From NCBI GenBank assembly GCA_030429565.1, contig JAUIFE010000001.1:930001-994000 (forward strand): a stretch of DNA of 64,000 nucleotides. Direction: 5' to 3'. The number at the start of each line of letters is the position of its first letter. Position 1 is the first letter of the stretch. The position numbers were made by a program, and so were the translations under genes. The notes beneath the pieces were generated by a model that saw nothing but the letters and a program-made list of their open reading frames with translations, had not been told where the DNA came from and ran no database searches. Positions 37,275 to 46,350 of the stretch are shown here, in pieces. Origin of the DNA: Holophagae bacterium. GTDB lineage: Bacteria; Acidobacteriota; Holophagae; Acanthopleuribacterales; Acanthopleuribacteraceae.

Positions 37275-38729
37275 TTAGCGACGCTCGGTGCCGATCTCGA
37301 TGACTTTCAACAGATTGGTACTGCCGGAGGTCCACAGGGGATAACCAGCGGTGAGGATGGCTACGTCGCCGGTCCGCACCAAACCCAGTTCGGTAATACG
37401 GTTCTCGACTTCACCAAACATCTCCTCAATGGTGGCCGGTTTTTTGAGAAGAATCGGCACAATCCCCCAAAAAGCGCGCATCCGACGGGCGATATGCTCG
37501 TGAATCGTGGCGCCGACAATAAAGGTGTCGGGGTGCTTTTTGGAGAGCTTGAGCGCCGAATATCCGGAATTGGTGAAGGCCACCAGCAAACGCGCGCCCA
37601 TTAGGCCGGCGGTATGGAATGCCGCGGTGCTGACACCATCGGGAATGTGGTGGATGCTTCCCTTGGGCATGGTCGGCGCTTGATAACGGTAAACCGCATG
37701 GTTTTCAGCTTCTTGGGCAATTTTAGCCATCATGTCGACAGCCTCAATTGGATAAGCTCCGGCGGCGGTTTCAGCCGACAACATGCAGGCGTCGGTACCG
37801 TCGAGAATGGCATTGGCGACATCGGAAGCCTCGGCGCGAGTCGGCACGGGAATTTCGATCATGCTCTCCAGCATCTGGGTCGCGGTAATGACGAACTTAC
37901 CCGCCATATTGGCACGCATGATGATTTCTTTTTGCAGCAACGGCACCCGTTCGGAACCAATTTCCACACCCAAATCACCCCGTGCCACCATCACACCGTC
38001 GGAGTGGCTGATAATGGGAATCAGTTCATCAATCGCTTCGGGTCGCTCAATTTTGGCAATGCAGAAGAGGTGATTTTTGCCAAAGGCGTCGGCTTTTTCG
38101 CGCACTTGGATCATGTCTTGGGCATGACGCACAAAGGAGACCGCGACGAAATCGACTTGCAAATCAACCGCCATGCGCAAATCGTTTAGGTCTTTTTCGC
38201 TAAGCGAGGGCGCGGTAATTTTGGTGTCGGGCAGGTTGATCCCCTTGCGCTGTTTGAGCAAGCCGGGAACCACGACGGTGGTCGTCACCACGCGGTCGGC
38301 CACACCCTCAACACGCAGGCCGATTTTACCGTCGTCAATCAAGATCATTTCGCCAGGCTGAACGTCTTCGGCGAAATACTCGTAGGTGGTGTAGAGAAGG
38401 TCCAGACTGCCCACACCGTTCCCGGTGGTAATTCGAAGCTTTTGTCCAGGCGTCAGTTGAATCGGCTCATTCAAACGGCCCAGACGAATCTTGGGACCTT
38501 GTAAATCGAACATAATCGGCAGAAAAATCCCTAGATCCGCCGCAACCTCGCGTACCAAACGCACCAGGGCGGCACGATCCTCGGGCTCACCGTGTGAGCA
38601 GTTGACGCGGGCTAAATCCATGCCCGCTTCCATCAGTTCTTTGAGTTTTTCACGGCTGTTGACCGCCGGCCCCAAAGTACAGACGATTTTGGTTTTGCGT
38701 TTCCTTTTATTAGGCGTTACCCCGGCCAT
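37275..38729 (-). CDS. pyk: Pyruvate kinase
   Basis: 484 residues, the usual length. It catalyses phosphoenolpyruvate + ADP to pyruvate + ATP, the last step of glycolysis. Motifs in order: KIVCTLGPA, FDLQGPKIRLG, AVSFVRHAQD, CIAKIERPEAID with the catalytic lysine, VMVARGDLGVEI with the metal-binding acidic residues, ATQMLESM and DGTDACMLSAETAAGAYP. The C-terminal domain with the allosteric-site region follows. The ATG at 38729 has GAGGAG upstream. The 2H phosphoesterase gene follows after one base. Confidence 0.97.
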   Translation of the reverse strand: MAGVTPNKRKRKTKIVCTLGPAVNSREKLKELMEAGMDLARVNCSHGEPEDRAALVRLVREVAADLGIFLPIMFDLQGPKIRLGRLNEPIQLTPGQKLRITTGNGVGSLDLLYTTYEYFAEDVQPGEMILIDDGKIGLRVEGVADRVVTTTVVVPGLLKQRKGINLPDTKITAPSLSEKDLNDLRMAVDLQVDFVAVSFVRHAQDMIQVREKADAFGKNHLFCIAKIERPEAIDELIPIISHSDGVMVARGDLGVEIGSERVPLLQKEIIMRANMAGKFVITATQMLESMIEIPVPTRAEASDVANAILDGTDACMLSAETAAGAYPIEAVDMMAKIAQEAENHAVYRYQAPTMPKGSIHHIPDGVSTAAFHTAGLMGARLLVAFTNSGYSALKLSKKHPDTFIVGATIHEHIARRMRAFWGIVPILLKKPATIEEMFGEVENRITELGLVRTGDVAILTAGYPLWTSGSTNLLKVIEIGTERR

Positions 38730-39421
38730 AGTTGCTCCTCATTTTTTGACTGGCTGTGACCTGTATCGATGCACTGAAGAAGATGTGGGAAGCGAGGAAG
38801 ACGCGGCGCCCGACAGGGGCCGATTCCGCCGCGAAGATAGCTTAAAAAAGCGAAAGAACCATGGTTCCTTCGGCAACCGATCCTGGCACCTCAGCCTAAC
38901 GGGGGTTTTGTTGATCACCTTCCCACCCATCCGACGGCGTCCGCAACCAAGCGGCGTAAAGAAATCGAGAGACACTGGAAAAAAAGATCGCACAGGCCCC
39001 GCTACCATGCAACCCCTTCGTGATGCAAAAGCGTTTTGCCTGCCGTATCAACGACATCATCCTTATGCAAAACAACTTAAAGCGAGACACTTAGCCGCTC
39101 TACCTGAGGCGAAAGCGGCGCCTTGCCGGCAACGCGAAAACACGGCCAAAACAGCCTTGTCAGCGCGGGCCCGCAAATCCGCGCCATTGTAGCACACCCC
39201 TGGTGACGGGCTGTATCGCCGAACCGCTTCCGCGCTTCGCCACCAATCAAACCTTGTTGCCGAAAAACTAAAAGTGTTATTTTAAGAGGCAGGTATCGTT
39301 CCCCAATCGCCTTGATCCCCCGCGGTACGCATCAGGCTTGACAACAAAGGCTTGATGCGGGACAACTTTGTCTCCAAATGCAAGGCTGCGTCAATCGTGA
39401 ATCCAATGTGCGAGTAAAATT
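38730..39421. other. Divergent spacer between pyk and the Fis-type gene
   Basis: About 690 bases without a supported gene. A hairpin with arms CGCATCA (39328-39334) and TGATGCG (39353-39359) lies upstream of the small DNA-binding protein and could be a regulatory site. A TTGACA at 39337-39342 sits inside its loop without a matching -10. Confidence 0.4.
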
Positions 39422-39640
39422 TTGCATCACAAACTTTCAGAACTAGTTGCCGAACTTATCAACAACAACATCGATCTTCAGTTTGCAAAAAAAGAACTGG
39501 AGTCAACGTATATTCAACAGATCTTAAAACAACACAACGGCAACATCGGCCTCTCGGCGAAAGCCCTGGGCATGCACCGCAACACCCTCTCTAAACGCAT
39601 TAAAGACCTTAAAATCACCGTCAGCCTCGACGAGGCCTAG
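39422..39640 (+). CDS. Fis-type helix-turn-helix DNA-binding protein
   Basis: 72 residues from a TTG at 39422; no strong ribosome binding site or ATG is available in frame, so the exact start is uncertain. The C-terminal ~45 residues match the Fis/NtrC-type HTH: a helix with ELESTYIQQILKQHNGN, then IGLSAKALGMHRNTLSKRIKDL, where the family has N-x-x-x-A-A-x-x-L-G-x-x-R-x-T-L-x-x-x-L/I. Such small proteins are nucleoid-associated or arise as stand-alone response-regulator output domains. It lies 19 bases upstream of the CpoB-like gene and may be co-transcribed with it. Confidence 0.78.
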   Translation: MHHKLSELVAELINNNIDLQFAKKELESTYIQQILKQHNGNIGLSAKALGMHRNTLSKRIKDLKITVSLDEA

Positions 39641-39659
39641 ACACACACATGAGTTCGCC

Positions 39660-40526
39660 ATGAAGCCCCACTTTCCCAGCACCCTCATTAAACGTTTGGT
39701 CCTTGGCAGCGGCACCCTTTGTCTCGCCGCCACCGGCTCTGCCTGCTTTGAACGCCAAGCCACCATCGACCCAAGCATCTTGCAACTTCAGGAACGGATC
39801 ATCCTGCTCGAACTCAAAATCAAAGAAGCGGAAAGCAAGATCTCAGCGCTGCAACAAGACACCCCGAACAGCGGCCACACCGCCGCAACTGATGCTGAAG
39901 CCTTTAAAGACCAACAGGTTGCGGGCACTCCCGATCAACCTCAAGCGGCGACCGGCCATCTCGCAACAAACGAATCGACACCCGAACAAGCAACGGAAGC
40001 CGACAACGAGATCACCCAAACAGCGAGCACCGAGACACCCGAAATTGGCACCATGGACACGCAAGATATCCTCGCCGAGAACAGCCACGAGCACGCGCCG
40101 GAAAAAGACGCCCACACCCCTGACACTGATGACAAACCGGCCCCCTTGGTAGAAATGGGCGTTTACGACGTCGACAGCAAATACCAAGAAGCTTACAGCC
40201 ACTACAACAACCGCCGCTACAGCGAAGCCAAGGCCATATATCAAAACATCGCCGAAAACCACGGCGACCACAAGCTCGCACCCAACGCCTATTATTGGTG
40301 GGGCGAAGTCGAATACGACCGCGGCAATTACAATCAAGCAGTCCTCGCCTTCCAGCGCCTGCTGGACCGCTTCCCTAAATCGCACAAGGTTCCCGATGCA
40401 CTGCTTAAACTCGGCAAATCACGCGAAAAACTCGGCCAAATCAGCGAAGCACGTGAAGACTACCAGCGCGTTATTGATCGCTATCCAGACAGCCGCGCCG
40501 CCACCATCGCCGAGTCCTGGCTGTAA
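39660..40526 (+). CDS. CpoB/YbgF-like TPR lipoprotein
   Basis: 288 residues; ATG at 39660. The signal peptide ends in the lipobox LAATGSAC (Cys 29), so it is a lipoprotein. Residues ~38-65 form a coiled coil (QLQERIILLELKIKEAESKI). A long disordered stretch rich in T, E, A, P and D follows to ~165. The C-terminal ~120 residues are three TPR units (YQEAYSHYNNRRYSEAKAIY, APNAYYWWGEVEYDRGNY, DALLKLGKSREKLGQ). This coiled coil plus C-terminal TPR order is that of YbgF/CpoB, the periplasmic partner of Tol-Pal in outer-membrane constriction. No tol or pal genes are nearby, so the role is inferred from domain order. Confidence 0.82.
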   Translation: MKPHFPSTLIKRLVLGSGTLCLAATGSACFERQATIDPSILQLQERIILLELKIKEAESKISALQQDTPNSGHTAATDAEAFKDQQVAGTPDQPQAATGHLATNESTPEQATEADNEITQTASTETPEIGTMDTQDILAENSHEHAPEKDAHTPDTDDKPAPLVEMGVYDVDSKYQEAYSHYNNRRYSEAKAIYQNIAENHGDHKLAPNAYYWWGEVEYDRGNYNQAVLAFQRLLDRFPKSHKVPDALLKLGKSREKLGQISEAREDYQRVIDRYPDSRAATIAESWL

Positions 40527-40750
40527 CAGACACCACCGCGCTCCATATAATAATGTACTGATCCTCGCCGGCCATGCGCGCCAAACAGGACACACCGGAC
40601 GATGGCTAGCACACCGGCAAAACCATGGACCCATCCACCGGATCGAAAACCCCGCCGGCTCTTCGCCCCATCGCCAAATCAACGGGGCACCTAGACCCAA
40701 AACAAACAGCCAAACGCGACCGGCACCGCGCGGCAAAAAAGGGCCCTAAA

Positions 40751-40783
40751 CAACAAAAGCCGCCCTTGGGGCGGCTTTTGTTG
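40751..40783 (-). terminator. Strong hairpin behind tRNA-Ala
   Basis: A 15-bp perfect stem (CAACAAAAGCCGCCC with GGGCGGCTTTTGTTG) and a three-base loop. On the minus strand the stem ends in TTTTGTTGTTT, twelve bases after the mature tRNA 3' end. It can also stop plus-strand transcripts from the CpoB-like gene. Confidence 0.8.
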
Positions 40784-40794
40784 TGAAGGCTTGA

Positions 40795-40870
40795 TGGTGG
40801 AGCCAAGGGGGCTCGAACCCCTGACCTTTGCACTGCCAGTGCAACGCTCTCCCAGCTGAGCTATGGCCCC
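40795..40870 (-). tRNA. tRNA-Ala, anticodon GGC
   Basis: 76 nucleotides on the minus strand with encoded CCA. The acceptor stem GGGGCCA/TGGCTCC contains the G3-U70 pair that is the identity element of alanine tRNAs. The anticodon stem-loop TTGCA-CTGGCAG-TGCAA gives anticodon GGC (reads GCC and GCT). The T arm GGGG-TTCGAGC-CCCC and D arm GCTCAGCTGGGAGAGC are intact. A promoter lies just upstream and a terminator just downstream. Confidence 0.98.
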
Positions 40871-40887
40871 ATCAAGCGACAGGCGTT

Positions 40888-40916
40888 AGATTACTTGATT
40901 TCCCCCTGAGGCACAA
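40888..40916 (-). promoter_or_regulatory. Promoter of tRNA-Ala
   Basis: On the minus strand a -35 box TTGTGC and a -10 box TAATCT are separated by exactly 17 bases. The -10 ends 17 bases before the tRNA 5' end, leaving a short leader for RNase P to remove. Confidence 0.75.
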
Positions 40917-41022
40917 GAAAAAAAAATAAAAAAAATTCAATTTGCGCTAACCCCCTTACCCAGCAAGGGCTTCTGCGCACACAACAGGGCAAAAAACCAG
41001 ATCAAAGACAGCGAATACGCAA

Positions 41023-41063
41023 AAAAAAACGCCGCCATCCCGAAGGAAGGCGGCGTTTTTTTT
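41023..41063 (-). terminator. Intrinsic terminator of the rpsN-rpmJ operon
   Basis: ACGCCGCC pairs with GGCGGCGT, flanked by A8 and T8, so it can act in both directions. It lies 17 bases past the rpmJ stop on the minus strand. Confidence 0.92.
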
Positions 41064-41079
41064 AAGTCAACCGTGCGAC

Positions 41080-41229
41080 CTAGTAGTACTTCTTCTTACC
41101 AGGCTTGCCTTGGCGCGCTTTAAACTTGGGGTTGGTTTTGTTGATGATAAAAGTAACCCCGCGGCGGCGAACGACTTTGCAGTCTTTGTGGCGATTCTTA
41201 ACGGTTTTAATGGAATTAACAACTCTCAT
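41080..41229 (-). CDS. rpmJ: Ribosomal protein bL36, zinc-free long form
   Basis: 49 residues, starting [17 protein letters not shown] and containing [18 protein letters not shown], the bL36 fold. The zinc-binding form has four ligands (three Cys, one His). Here only one cysteine (in RHKDC) remains, which marks the C-minus paralogue type (YkgO-like, with extra C-terminal basic residues). It is the second gene of an operon with rpsN, 68 bases downstream of it, and ends before a strong terminator. It would be missed by length cut-offs; identification rests on motif agreement over the whole protein. Confidence 0.93.
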   Translation of the reverse strand: MRVVNSIKTVKNRHKDCKVVRRRGVTFIINKTNPKFKARQGKPGKKKYY

Positions 41230-41297
41230 TTCAACGGTTCCTTATGCACTTAAAGGGTGGAGATTCAACAGAGCTCGACAAAAGCCGAGCGGGCGGA

Positions 41298-41603
41298 CTA
41301 CCAAGAAGACTTGGTAACACCAGGGATCAAACCGGCAAGGCCGAGTTCACGGAACTTATTACGGCAGAGACGGAATTTGCGGTAGTTCCCGCGAGGACGA
41401 CCGGTAACTTCACAGCGCATACGAATGCGGGTGGGAGAGGCGTCACGAGGGATGTTACGGAATTTGCGCATCGCTTCTTCGCGTTCTGCGTCGCCAACAT
41501 CAGGATTGTTGATGATTTTGAGCAACTCAATGCGACGTTCGCGATACTTTTCGACCATCTTTTGACGGTGAATGTTTCTGGCAATTTTTGACTTTTTAGC
41601 CAT
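41298..41603 (-). CDS. rpsN: Ribosomal protein uS14, zinc-free long form
   Basis: 101 residues, the length of the long uS14 type; ATG at 41603 with AGGAG upstream. It shows [10 protein letters not shown] at the start, [24 protein letters not shown] in the core and [11 protein letters not shown] at the end. The short zinc type has two CxxC pairs, which are absent here. uS14 binds 16S rRNA in the head of the small subunit. It lies outside any large ribosomal operon in this window and is paired with a zinc-free bL36, suggesting a zinc-independent set. A promoter lies 181-209 bases upstream. Confidence 0.96.
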   Translation of the reverse strand: MAKKSKIARNIHRQKMVEKYRERRIELLKIINNPDVGDAEREEAMRKFRNIPRDASPTRIRMRCEVTGRPRGNYRKFRLCRNKFRELGLAGLIPGVTKSSW

Positions 41604-41783
41604 TTGTGCTCCTAATTGTCACTTCAAAGCGTAATCTTTGCGTCCTGTAAAAGGATTCTGGAGAAAAAATAGTGGAAAACCAAATGAGGAAGCGTAAATA
41701 ACGGTGGCTTCGACTCTTTTCTGAAACGTGGCGGGGGTTTTATGCATCGCGCTAACGGCCGCCAATTTTTCCACAACCTGCTC

Positions 41784-41812
41784 ATACTAGCACAAGCAAG
41801 ACAAGGTGTCAC
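41784..41812 (-). promoter_or_regulatory. Promoter of rpsN-rpmJ
   Basis: Minus strand: GTGACA, 17-base spacer, TAGTAT. The predicted start near 41777 gives a leader of about 170 bases before rpsN. The rest of the 613-base spacer 41604-42216 holds a duplicated TTCGCGAGCG (41876-41902) and the clpS promoter, with no gene. Confidence 0.65.
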
Positions 41813-42143
41813 GCGTTAGTTTTTACATTTTTTAACGGTCGTCGCAGGGCAAGCGCAAAAGCGCGTCTGCAGTCATTCGCGAGCGTCTCGCAAGCTGTTC
41901 GCGAGCGACTTCACCCTAAAAAATATTTCGTCCACTACAATCGGGACAGTCGTGACGGCCCTGTTTCGACGGGAATCGCAACCGAAATCCCGTCGGCAAG
42001 ACGCACCAGCTTAACACAGACCGGCAACCCAACCCAATAGAGACGGGCGCTCAGCAGCCAACGACGCCGCCCAAGACAGGTCTCACCAGGCCTGCACCGC
42101 TCGGCAACGACCTTTGCTTTTCGCACCGTCGCCCCCTCCGCGC

Positions 42144-42172
42144 TTTGCCATTCTCCCAACCTAATATATATT
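42144..42172 (+). promoter_or_regulatory. Candidate promoter of clpS
   Basis: TTTGCC and TATATT are separated by 17 bases. The -10 box ends 45 bases before the clpS ATG. The -35 is a weak match, while the -10 differs from consensus at one base. Confidence 0.5.
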
Positions 42173-42216
42173 GTTGAAAGCAAGAAAAACGAAGTTGCAG
42201 GAGGGACTGCACGGCA

Positions 42217-42525
42217 ATGACTCAGTTCGATGAACATGTGGAAGTCATCCCCGAAACCAAAAAGCAGGTTAAGGTTCCCAAGAAATACAAGGTCATCCTA
42301 CTTAACGACGATTACACCAGCATGGAATTCGTCATTTTTATCCTAGAGACCATTTTTCACAAGACCCCGACTCAGGCAAAAAGTTTGATGCTGGCGGTTC
42401 ACAACACCGGCAGCGGCGTTGCGGGTGTGTACTCCTTCGAAATTGCGGAAACCAAGGTGGCCATCGTCACCGAAACCGCCAAGGCGAACGAATACCCATT
42501 GCGCTGCGTGATGGAAGAAGAGTAA
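42217..42525 (+). CDS. clpS: ATP-dependent Clp protease adaptor ClpS
   Basis: 102 residues; ATG at 42217 preceded by GGAGGG. ClpS binds N-degron substrates and delivers them to ClpA. The core shows PKKYKVILLNDDYTSMEFVI (the N-D-D-Y/x-T-x-M-E-F-V hallmark that lines the N-degron pocket), followed by a helix around the metazoan/bacterial H-x-T-P/x-x-x-A motif, and ends ANEYPLRCVMEEE, where ClpS has its conserved P-L-x-C/x-x-E-x. The N-terminal ~20 residues are the flexible extension that regulates ClpA. clpA follows 127 bases later. Confidence 0.95.
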   Translation: MTQFDEHVEVIPETKKQVKVPKKYKVILLNDDYTSMEFVIFILETIFHKTPTQAKSLMLAVHNTGSGVAGVYSFEIAETKVAIVTETAKANEYPLRCVMEEE

Positions 42526-42528
42526 TCG

Positions 42529-42550
42529 GGCAAGGCGATTGCGCCTTGCC
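42529..42550 (+). other. Hairpin between clpS and clpA
   Basis: GGCAAGGCG and CGCCTTGCC form a perfect 9-bp stem with loop ATTG, starting 4 bases past the clpS stop. No T-run follows, so it is more likely a processing or stability element, or a partial attenuator, than a full terminator. Confidence 0.5.
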
Positions 42551-42652
42551 ACTCTTCAACCACGGGCCGATCCGGCCCCCTAGCAGCCGACTCTGAGACG
42601 GACCGGTCGCGACAGATGGTCGCATCGGTTAGGGACCCATTCGGAGGGATTC

Positions 42653-44953
42653 ATGATTAGCAAAGATTTAGAGCGTGCGATTCACATGGCGTACAGCGAC
42701 GCAAAACGCCGCAATCACGAATTTTTTACGTTAGAACATCTTCTTTATGCCTTGATCCAAACGCCCAAAACCCGCGAAATCCTCACCCACTGCGGTGGCG
42801 ATGTGGACAAGTTGCGCAAGGATCTGGAGACCTATTTAATCGAACAAATTGAAGCGTTACCCGCCGCGGTTGAACAGGATCCCCAGCAGACCTTGGCCAT
42901 CCAGCGCGTCTTGCAACGGGCCGCCCTACACGTCCAATCCTCTGGTCGCGACGAAATGGACAGCGGCAATGTGCTGGTCAGCATGTTTCGCGAAAAAGAC
43001 TCTCACGCGGTCCACCTGCTCGAGAAACAAGGCATCCGGCGCCTCGACGTGGTCAGTTACATCTCACACGGCATTTCCAAAGTAGAAAACGGCCCTTATG
43101 AGTTGGAGGAAGTCGGCGAAGACGACCAGGAAAGCAGCCCTAAGGGCAATCCCCTGGAGAGCTTTACCGTGGATTTGGTCGCGCTGGCCGCCGAAGGCAA
43201 AATCGACCCGCTCATCGGCCGCGACAAGGAAGTGCGCCGTACGATTCAGGTCCTGTGCCGACGCAAGAAAAACAATCCTCTCTACATTGGCGATCCCGGT
43301 GTCGGTAAAACGGCCCTGGCCGAAGGATTGGCGCTCCACATTCACAACGGTGCCGTGCCCGAAGTGCTTAAAGACGCCAAAATTTTTGCGCTTGATATGG
43401 GCGCTTTACTAGCCAACACCAAGTTTCGCGGCGAATTTGAAGCCCGTCTCAAAGCGGTCGTCAAAGCACTCCAAGAAATCGAACACTCGATTTTGTTCAT
43501 CGACGAGATTCACACCATCGTCGGTGCCGGCGCGACCAGCGGCGGCAGCATGGACGCTTCCAACATTCTCAAGCCGGCTTTGGCCAGTGGTGAACTCAAG
43601 TGCATTGGTTCAACCACCCACGAAGATTACCGAGCCAGCTTCGAAAAAGACCGCGCCCTCGCCCGACGCTTCCAAAAGATCGACGTGAATGAACCAACCG
43701 CAGGCGAAACCTACCAAATTCTGCTGGGTCTCAAACCAAAATACGAAAAACACCACAGCGTGACCTACGCCAACGAAGCGCTGCGCGCCGCCGCCGACTT
43801 AGCGGCCAAACACATCAACCACCGTCACTTACCCGACAAAGCAATTGACGTGGTTGATGAAGTTGGTGCCGCACAACAACTGTTACCGGCCGACGAACGT
43901 CGCAACAACATCGAAGTAACGGACATCGAAACAGTGATTGCGGAAATGGCCAAAATCCCGCCGAAAACCGTTACGACGACGGAAGGTGAACGCCTGAAAA
44001 ACCTTGAGCGCGACCTTAAGTTAATGGTCTACGGGCAGGATGAGGCGATCAACGTCCTGGTGCGCGCCATCGTCATGAGCCGCTCCGGCTTGCGCAGCGG
44101 CGACAAACCGGTTGGCAGCTTCCTCTTTACCGGGCCAACCGGCGTCGGTAAAACCGAGGTAGCCAAACAGTTGGCGCACATTCTTGCGGTCAATTTTGTC
44201 CGCTTCGACATGAGCGAATACATGGAGAAACACTCGGTTTCGCGTTTGATCGGCGCGCCTCCGGGTTACGTGGGCTTTGATCAGGCCGGTTTATTGACCG
44301 ATGCGGTCAATAAGGCGCCTTACTCGGTGATCCTGCTCGACGAAATTGAAAAGGCCCACCCCGACATCTTCAATATTTTACTGCAGGTGATGGACCACGC
44401 TTCCCTCACCGATCACAACGGCAAAAAGGCCGACTTCCGCAATGCGATTCTGATCATGACCAGCAACGCGGGCGCCGGCGAAATGGCGGCGGGTGCGATT
44501 GGCTTCGGCGGCAACGAGGCCGGCACGAAGTCCAAAGGCAAACAAGCTCTGGAAAAATTGTTTACGCCTGAGTTTCGCAACCGCCTGGACGCCACCATCC
44601 ATTTCAACCACCTCTCGCCCGACGTCATGGAACGCGTGGTCGACAAGTTCATTAGCGAACTGGACCACCAACTGCTCGACAAAGGCGTGCAACTGCGCTT
44701 AACCGATGCGGCCCGCGCTCACCTCGCGGTGCTCGGCTACGACAAAGCATTTGGTGCCCGTCCACTGGGACGTGTGATTGACCAACGCCTAAAACAACAG
44801 CTCGCCAGTGAATTGTTGTTCGGCGCCCTAAAGGACGGCGGCACGGCGGTAATCGACATGGTCGACGGCGAGTTAGCCTTCACCTTCGAAATCGAAGAGC
44901 CACCGCACCCCTCCAAAAAAACAACACCGGAAGAAGAAACCCCTACGGTTTAA
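42653..44953 (+). CDS. clpA: ATP-dependent Clp protease ATP-binding subunit ClpA
   Basis: 766 residues, the length of ClpA (no ClpB-type middle coiled coil). It unfolds substrates and feeds them to ClpP. The N-terminal double Clp-N domain (1-145) docks ClpS. The first AAA module has Walker A GDPGVGKT (213-220) and Walker B ILFIDEIH. The second has GPTGVGKT (494-501) and VILLDEIEKAHPDI. The FRNRLDATIHF and FGARPLGRVI segments are the sensor regions. The ATG at 42653 follows GGAGGG. The clpS-clpA arrangement is the standard one; clpP is not in the window. Confidence 0.97.
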   Translation: MISKDLERAIHMAYSDAKRRNHEFFTLEHLLYALIQTPKTREILTHCGGDVDKLRKDLETYLIEQIEALPAAVEQDPQQTLAIQRVLQRAALHVQSSGRDEMDSGNVLVSMFREKDSHAVHLLEKQGIRRLDVVSYISHGISKVENGPYELEEVGEDDQESSPKGNPLESFTVDLVALAAEGKIDPLIGRDKEVRRTIQVLCRRKKNNPLYIGDPGVGKTALAEGLALHIHNGAVPEVLKDAKIFALDMGALLANTKFRGEFEARLKAVVKALQEIEHSILFIDEIHTIVGAGATSGGSMDASNILKPALASGELKCIGSTTHEDYRASFEKDRALARRFQKIDVNEPTAGETYQILLGLKPKYEKHHSVTYANEALRAAADLAAKHINHRHLPDKAIDVVDEVGAAQQLLPADERRNNIEVTDIETVIAEMAKIPPKTVTTTEGERLKNLERDLKLMVYGQDEAINVLVRAIVMSRSGLRSGDKPVGSFLFTGPTGVGKTEVAKQLAHILAVNFVRFDMSEYMEKHSVSRLIGAPPGYVGFDQAGLLTDAVNKAPYSVILLDEIEKAHPDIFNILLQVMDHASLTDHNGKKADFRNAILIMTSNAGAGEMAAGAIGFGGNEAGTKSKGKQALEKLFTPEFRNRLDATIHFNHLSPDVMERVVDKFISELDHQLLDKGVQLRLTDAARAHLAVLGYDKAFGARPLGRVIDQRLKQQLASELLFGALKDGGTAVIDMVDGELAFTFEIEEPPHPSKKTTPEEETPTV

Positions 44954-44962
44954 ATGAAGCGA

Positions 44963-44990
44963 GCGCAGGCGGTCAGCGGACCGTCTGCGC
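44963..44990. terminator. Hairpin between convergent clpA and HTTM genes
   Basis: GCGCAGGCGGTC and GACCGTCTGCGC form a 12-bp stem with one G-T pair and loop AGCG. It lies in the 40-base gap between the two stops and is well placed to stop transcription from either side. No T-run follows, so a Rho-independent role is uncertain. Confidence 0.5.
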
Positions 44991-44993
44991 GGC

Positions 44994-46349
44994 TTAGTTC
45001 GCGAGCGCGTCGTCGGGTTCGGGCAAAATCCAGCCTTTGGGCGACCAACTATCGCGTTGCCGGCTCAAGTCCACCTCGGGATCAATCAAGCGGTGAGCGC
45101 GGCGACCGTTGAGCGAAACCCAGACATCGGCGTAAACCGCCACCTCACCGCCCAGCTTGGCACGGTAAACATCGGCAATTTGGTGGGCGAACTGCAAGAT
45201 CATGTCCGGCTGAGTGGCCGCCATTTTTTCTTGCTGCGGTGTCAGCCAATCCCGTGGCCAAACGCGGTAGGTTTGACCGTCTACGCTAACAACGCGGAAT
45301 TCGGCGTGGCCGGTTTTCTCAACCAACATCACGCGCCAAGCAAACCGAAAACCCTGTTCGTGCCACAACACGTTGCCTGGATAGGCGAGGAACCGCAAAG
45401 GCGTGAACACTTGCCACACGACAAAACAAGCGGCCAACACCAGCAACGCGGGTCGGGTCGGGGTCAGGGCCGGTAGGTGCGGTTCCGCCATATCGCAACC
45501 CAAGCGGCGCAACAGACGACGCGGCCAGTCAGCCGCGAAGAACACGGTGGTACACACCATCATCACCCACGGAAAGACCCCAATGGGAAACAGCAAAGCC
45601 GTCATGCCGTGGAACAGCAACACGGTCAAATAGGCAGACACCCGCGTCCGTCGCCAAAGCAGAAAAAACGGGATGGTCAGGTCGTACACCATGCCGGCCC
45701 AGCTCATTAGAAGCGCGGTCTCGTGATAGGCAAACAGGGGGCCCAACAACGGCAGCTCACCACGAACGCGCAACCAAGTCGCCAATGGTTCCGCACGCAG
45801 CAACCAATCGCCGTCAATCTTGGCAAAACCTGCAAACACATACAAAACCGCCATTTGGAACTGCAGCAGCCACAGGTGACCGCGCTTGGCGGGCGCAGCG
45901 GCAACGCGACCCCACAACCGATCCAACGACCACGTGCGATGCGCCGGCACAAAGAGGAGCAACAACGCCATGAGGCTGACGAAATAGTAGTGGTTCAAAT
46001 AATTGGTTTTGTCGAGCGCTTCGACATACAAAAACGACAGACTGAACAAAGCCAGGGCGGGACGGTAGAGCCAACCGCAGGCAACCAACAACGCCGCCCC
46101 AATCCAAAGCCCAAAGACAGCCAGCATCCCGGCATGCGGCAAGGGCTGCAGCCAGTCGAAGGCTACAAAAGGAAAAAAGAGCTTGGGCACGGCGTAAAAC
46201 TCGTAGACCCAGCCCTTCATCAAAAAGCGCACACCGGAAAGCGCCATCATCAATCCAAAAATGATGCGAAAAAAGGCCAGAGAAGCGCCGTCGACCGACT
46301 GATCGGCGGCCGCGCGAAAGCGATGCAAGCCCTCGCACGGCGAAATCAT
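44994..46349 (-). CDS. HTTM / vitamin K-dependent gamma-carboxylase-like membrane protein
   Basis: 451 residues. The ATG at 46349 lies one base after the stop of the upstream imelysin gene (an alternative ATG at 46370 overlaps that gene). About eight to ten hydrophobic segments cover residues 25-310: FFRIIFGLMMALSGVRFL at the start, LDKTNYLNHYYFVSLMALLL with the lysine in the position of the carboxylase's catalytic-base segment, and ends of helices rich in W. The C-terminal ~110 residues form a soluble part with YADVWVSLNGRRAHRLIDPE, strongly resembling the tail of vitamin K gamma-carboxylase homologues (V-S-L-N-G-R-x-x-x-x-x-I-D-P-x-V-D). Bacterial homologues' substrates are unknown. Last gene of the imelysin cluster. 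Confidence 0.85.
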   Translation of the reverse strand: MISPCEGLHRFRAAADQSVDGASLAFFRIIFGLMMALSGVRFLMKGWVYEFYAVPKLFFPFVAFDWLQPLPHAGMLAVFGLWIGAALLVACGWLYRPALALFSLSFLYVEALDKTNYLNHYYFVSLMALLLLFVPAHRTWSLDRLWGRVAAAPAKRGHLWLLQFQMAVLYVFAGFAKIDGDWLLRAEPLATWLRVRGELPLLGPLFAYHETALLMSWAGMVYDLTIPFFLLWRRTRVSAYLTVLLFHGMTALLFPIGVFPWVMMVCTTVFFAADWPRRLLRRLGCDMAEPHLPALTPTRPALLVLAACFVVWQVFTPLRFLAYPGNVLWHEQGFRFAWRVMLVEKTGHAEFRVVSVDGQTYRVWPRDWLTPQQEKMAATQPDMILQFAHQIADVYRAKLGGEVAVYADVWVSLNGRRAHRLIDPEVDLSRQRDSWSPKGWILPEPDDALAN

Positions 46350-46350
46350 C

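Noticed and set aside
38491..39192. 233-codon plus frame overlapping pyk
   Set aside because: Runs antisense through the pyruvate kinase N-terminus and then through non-coding DNA.
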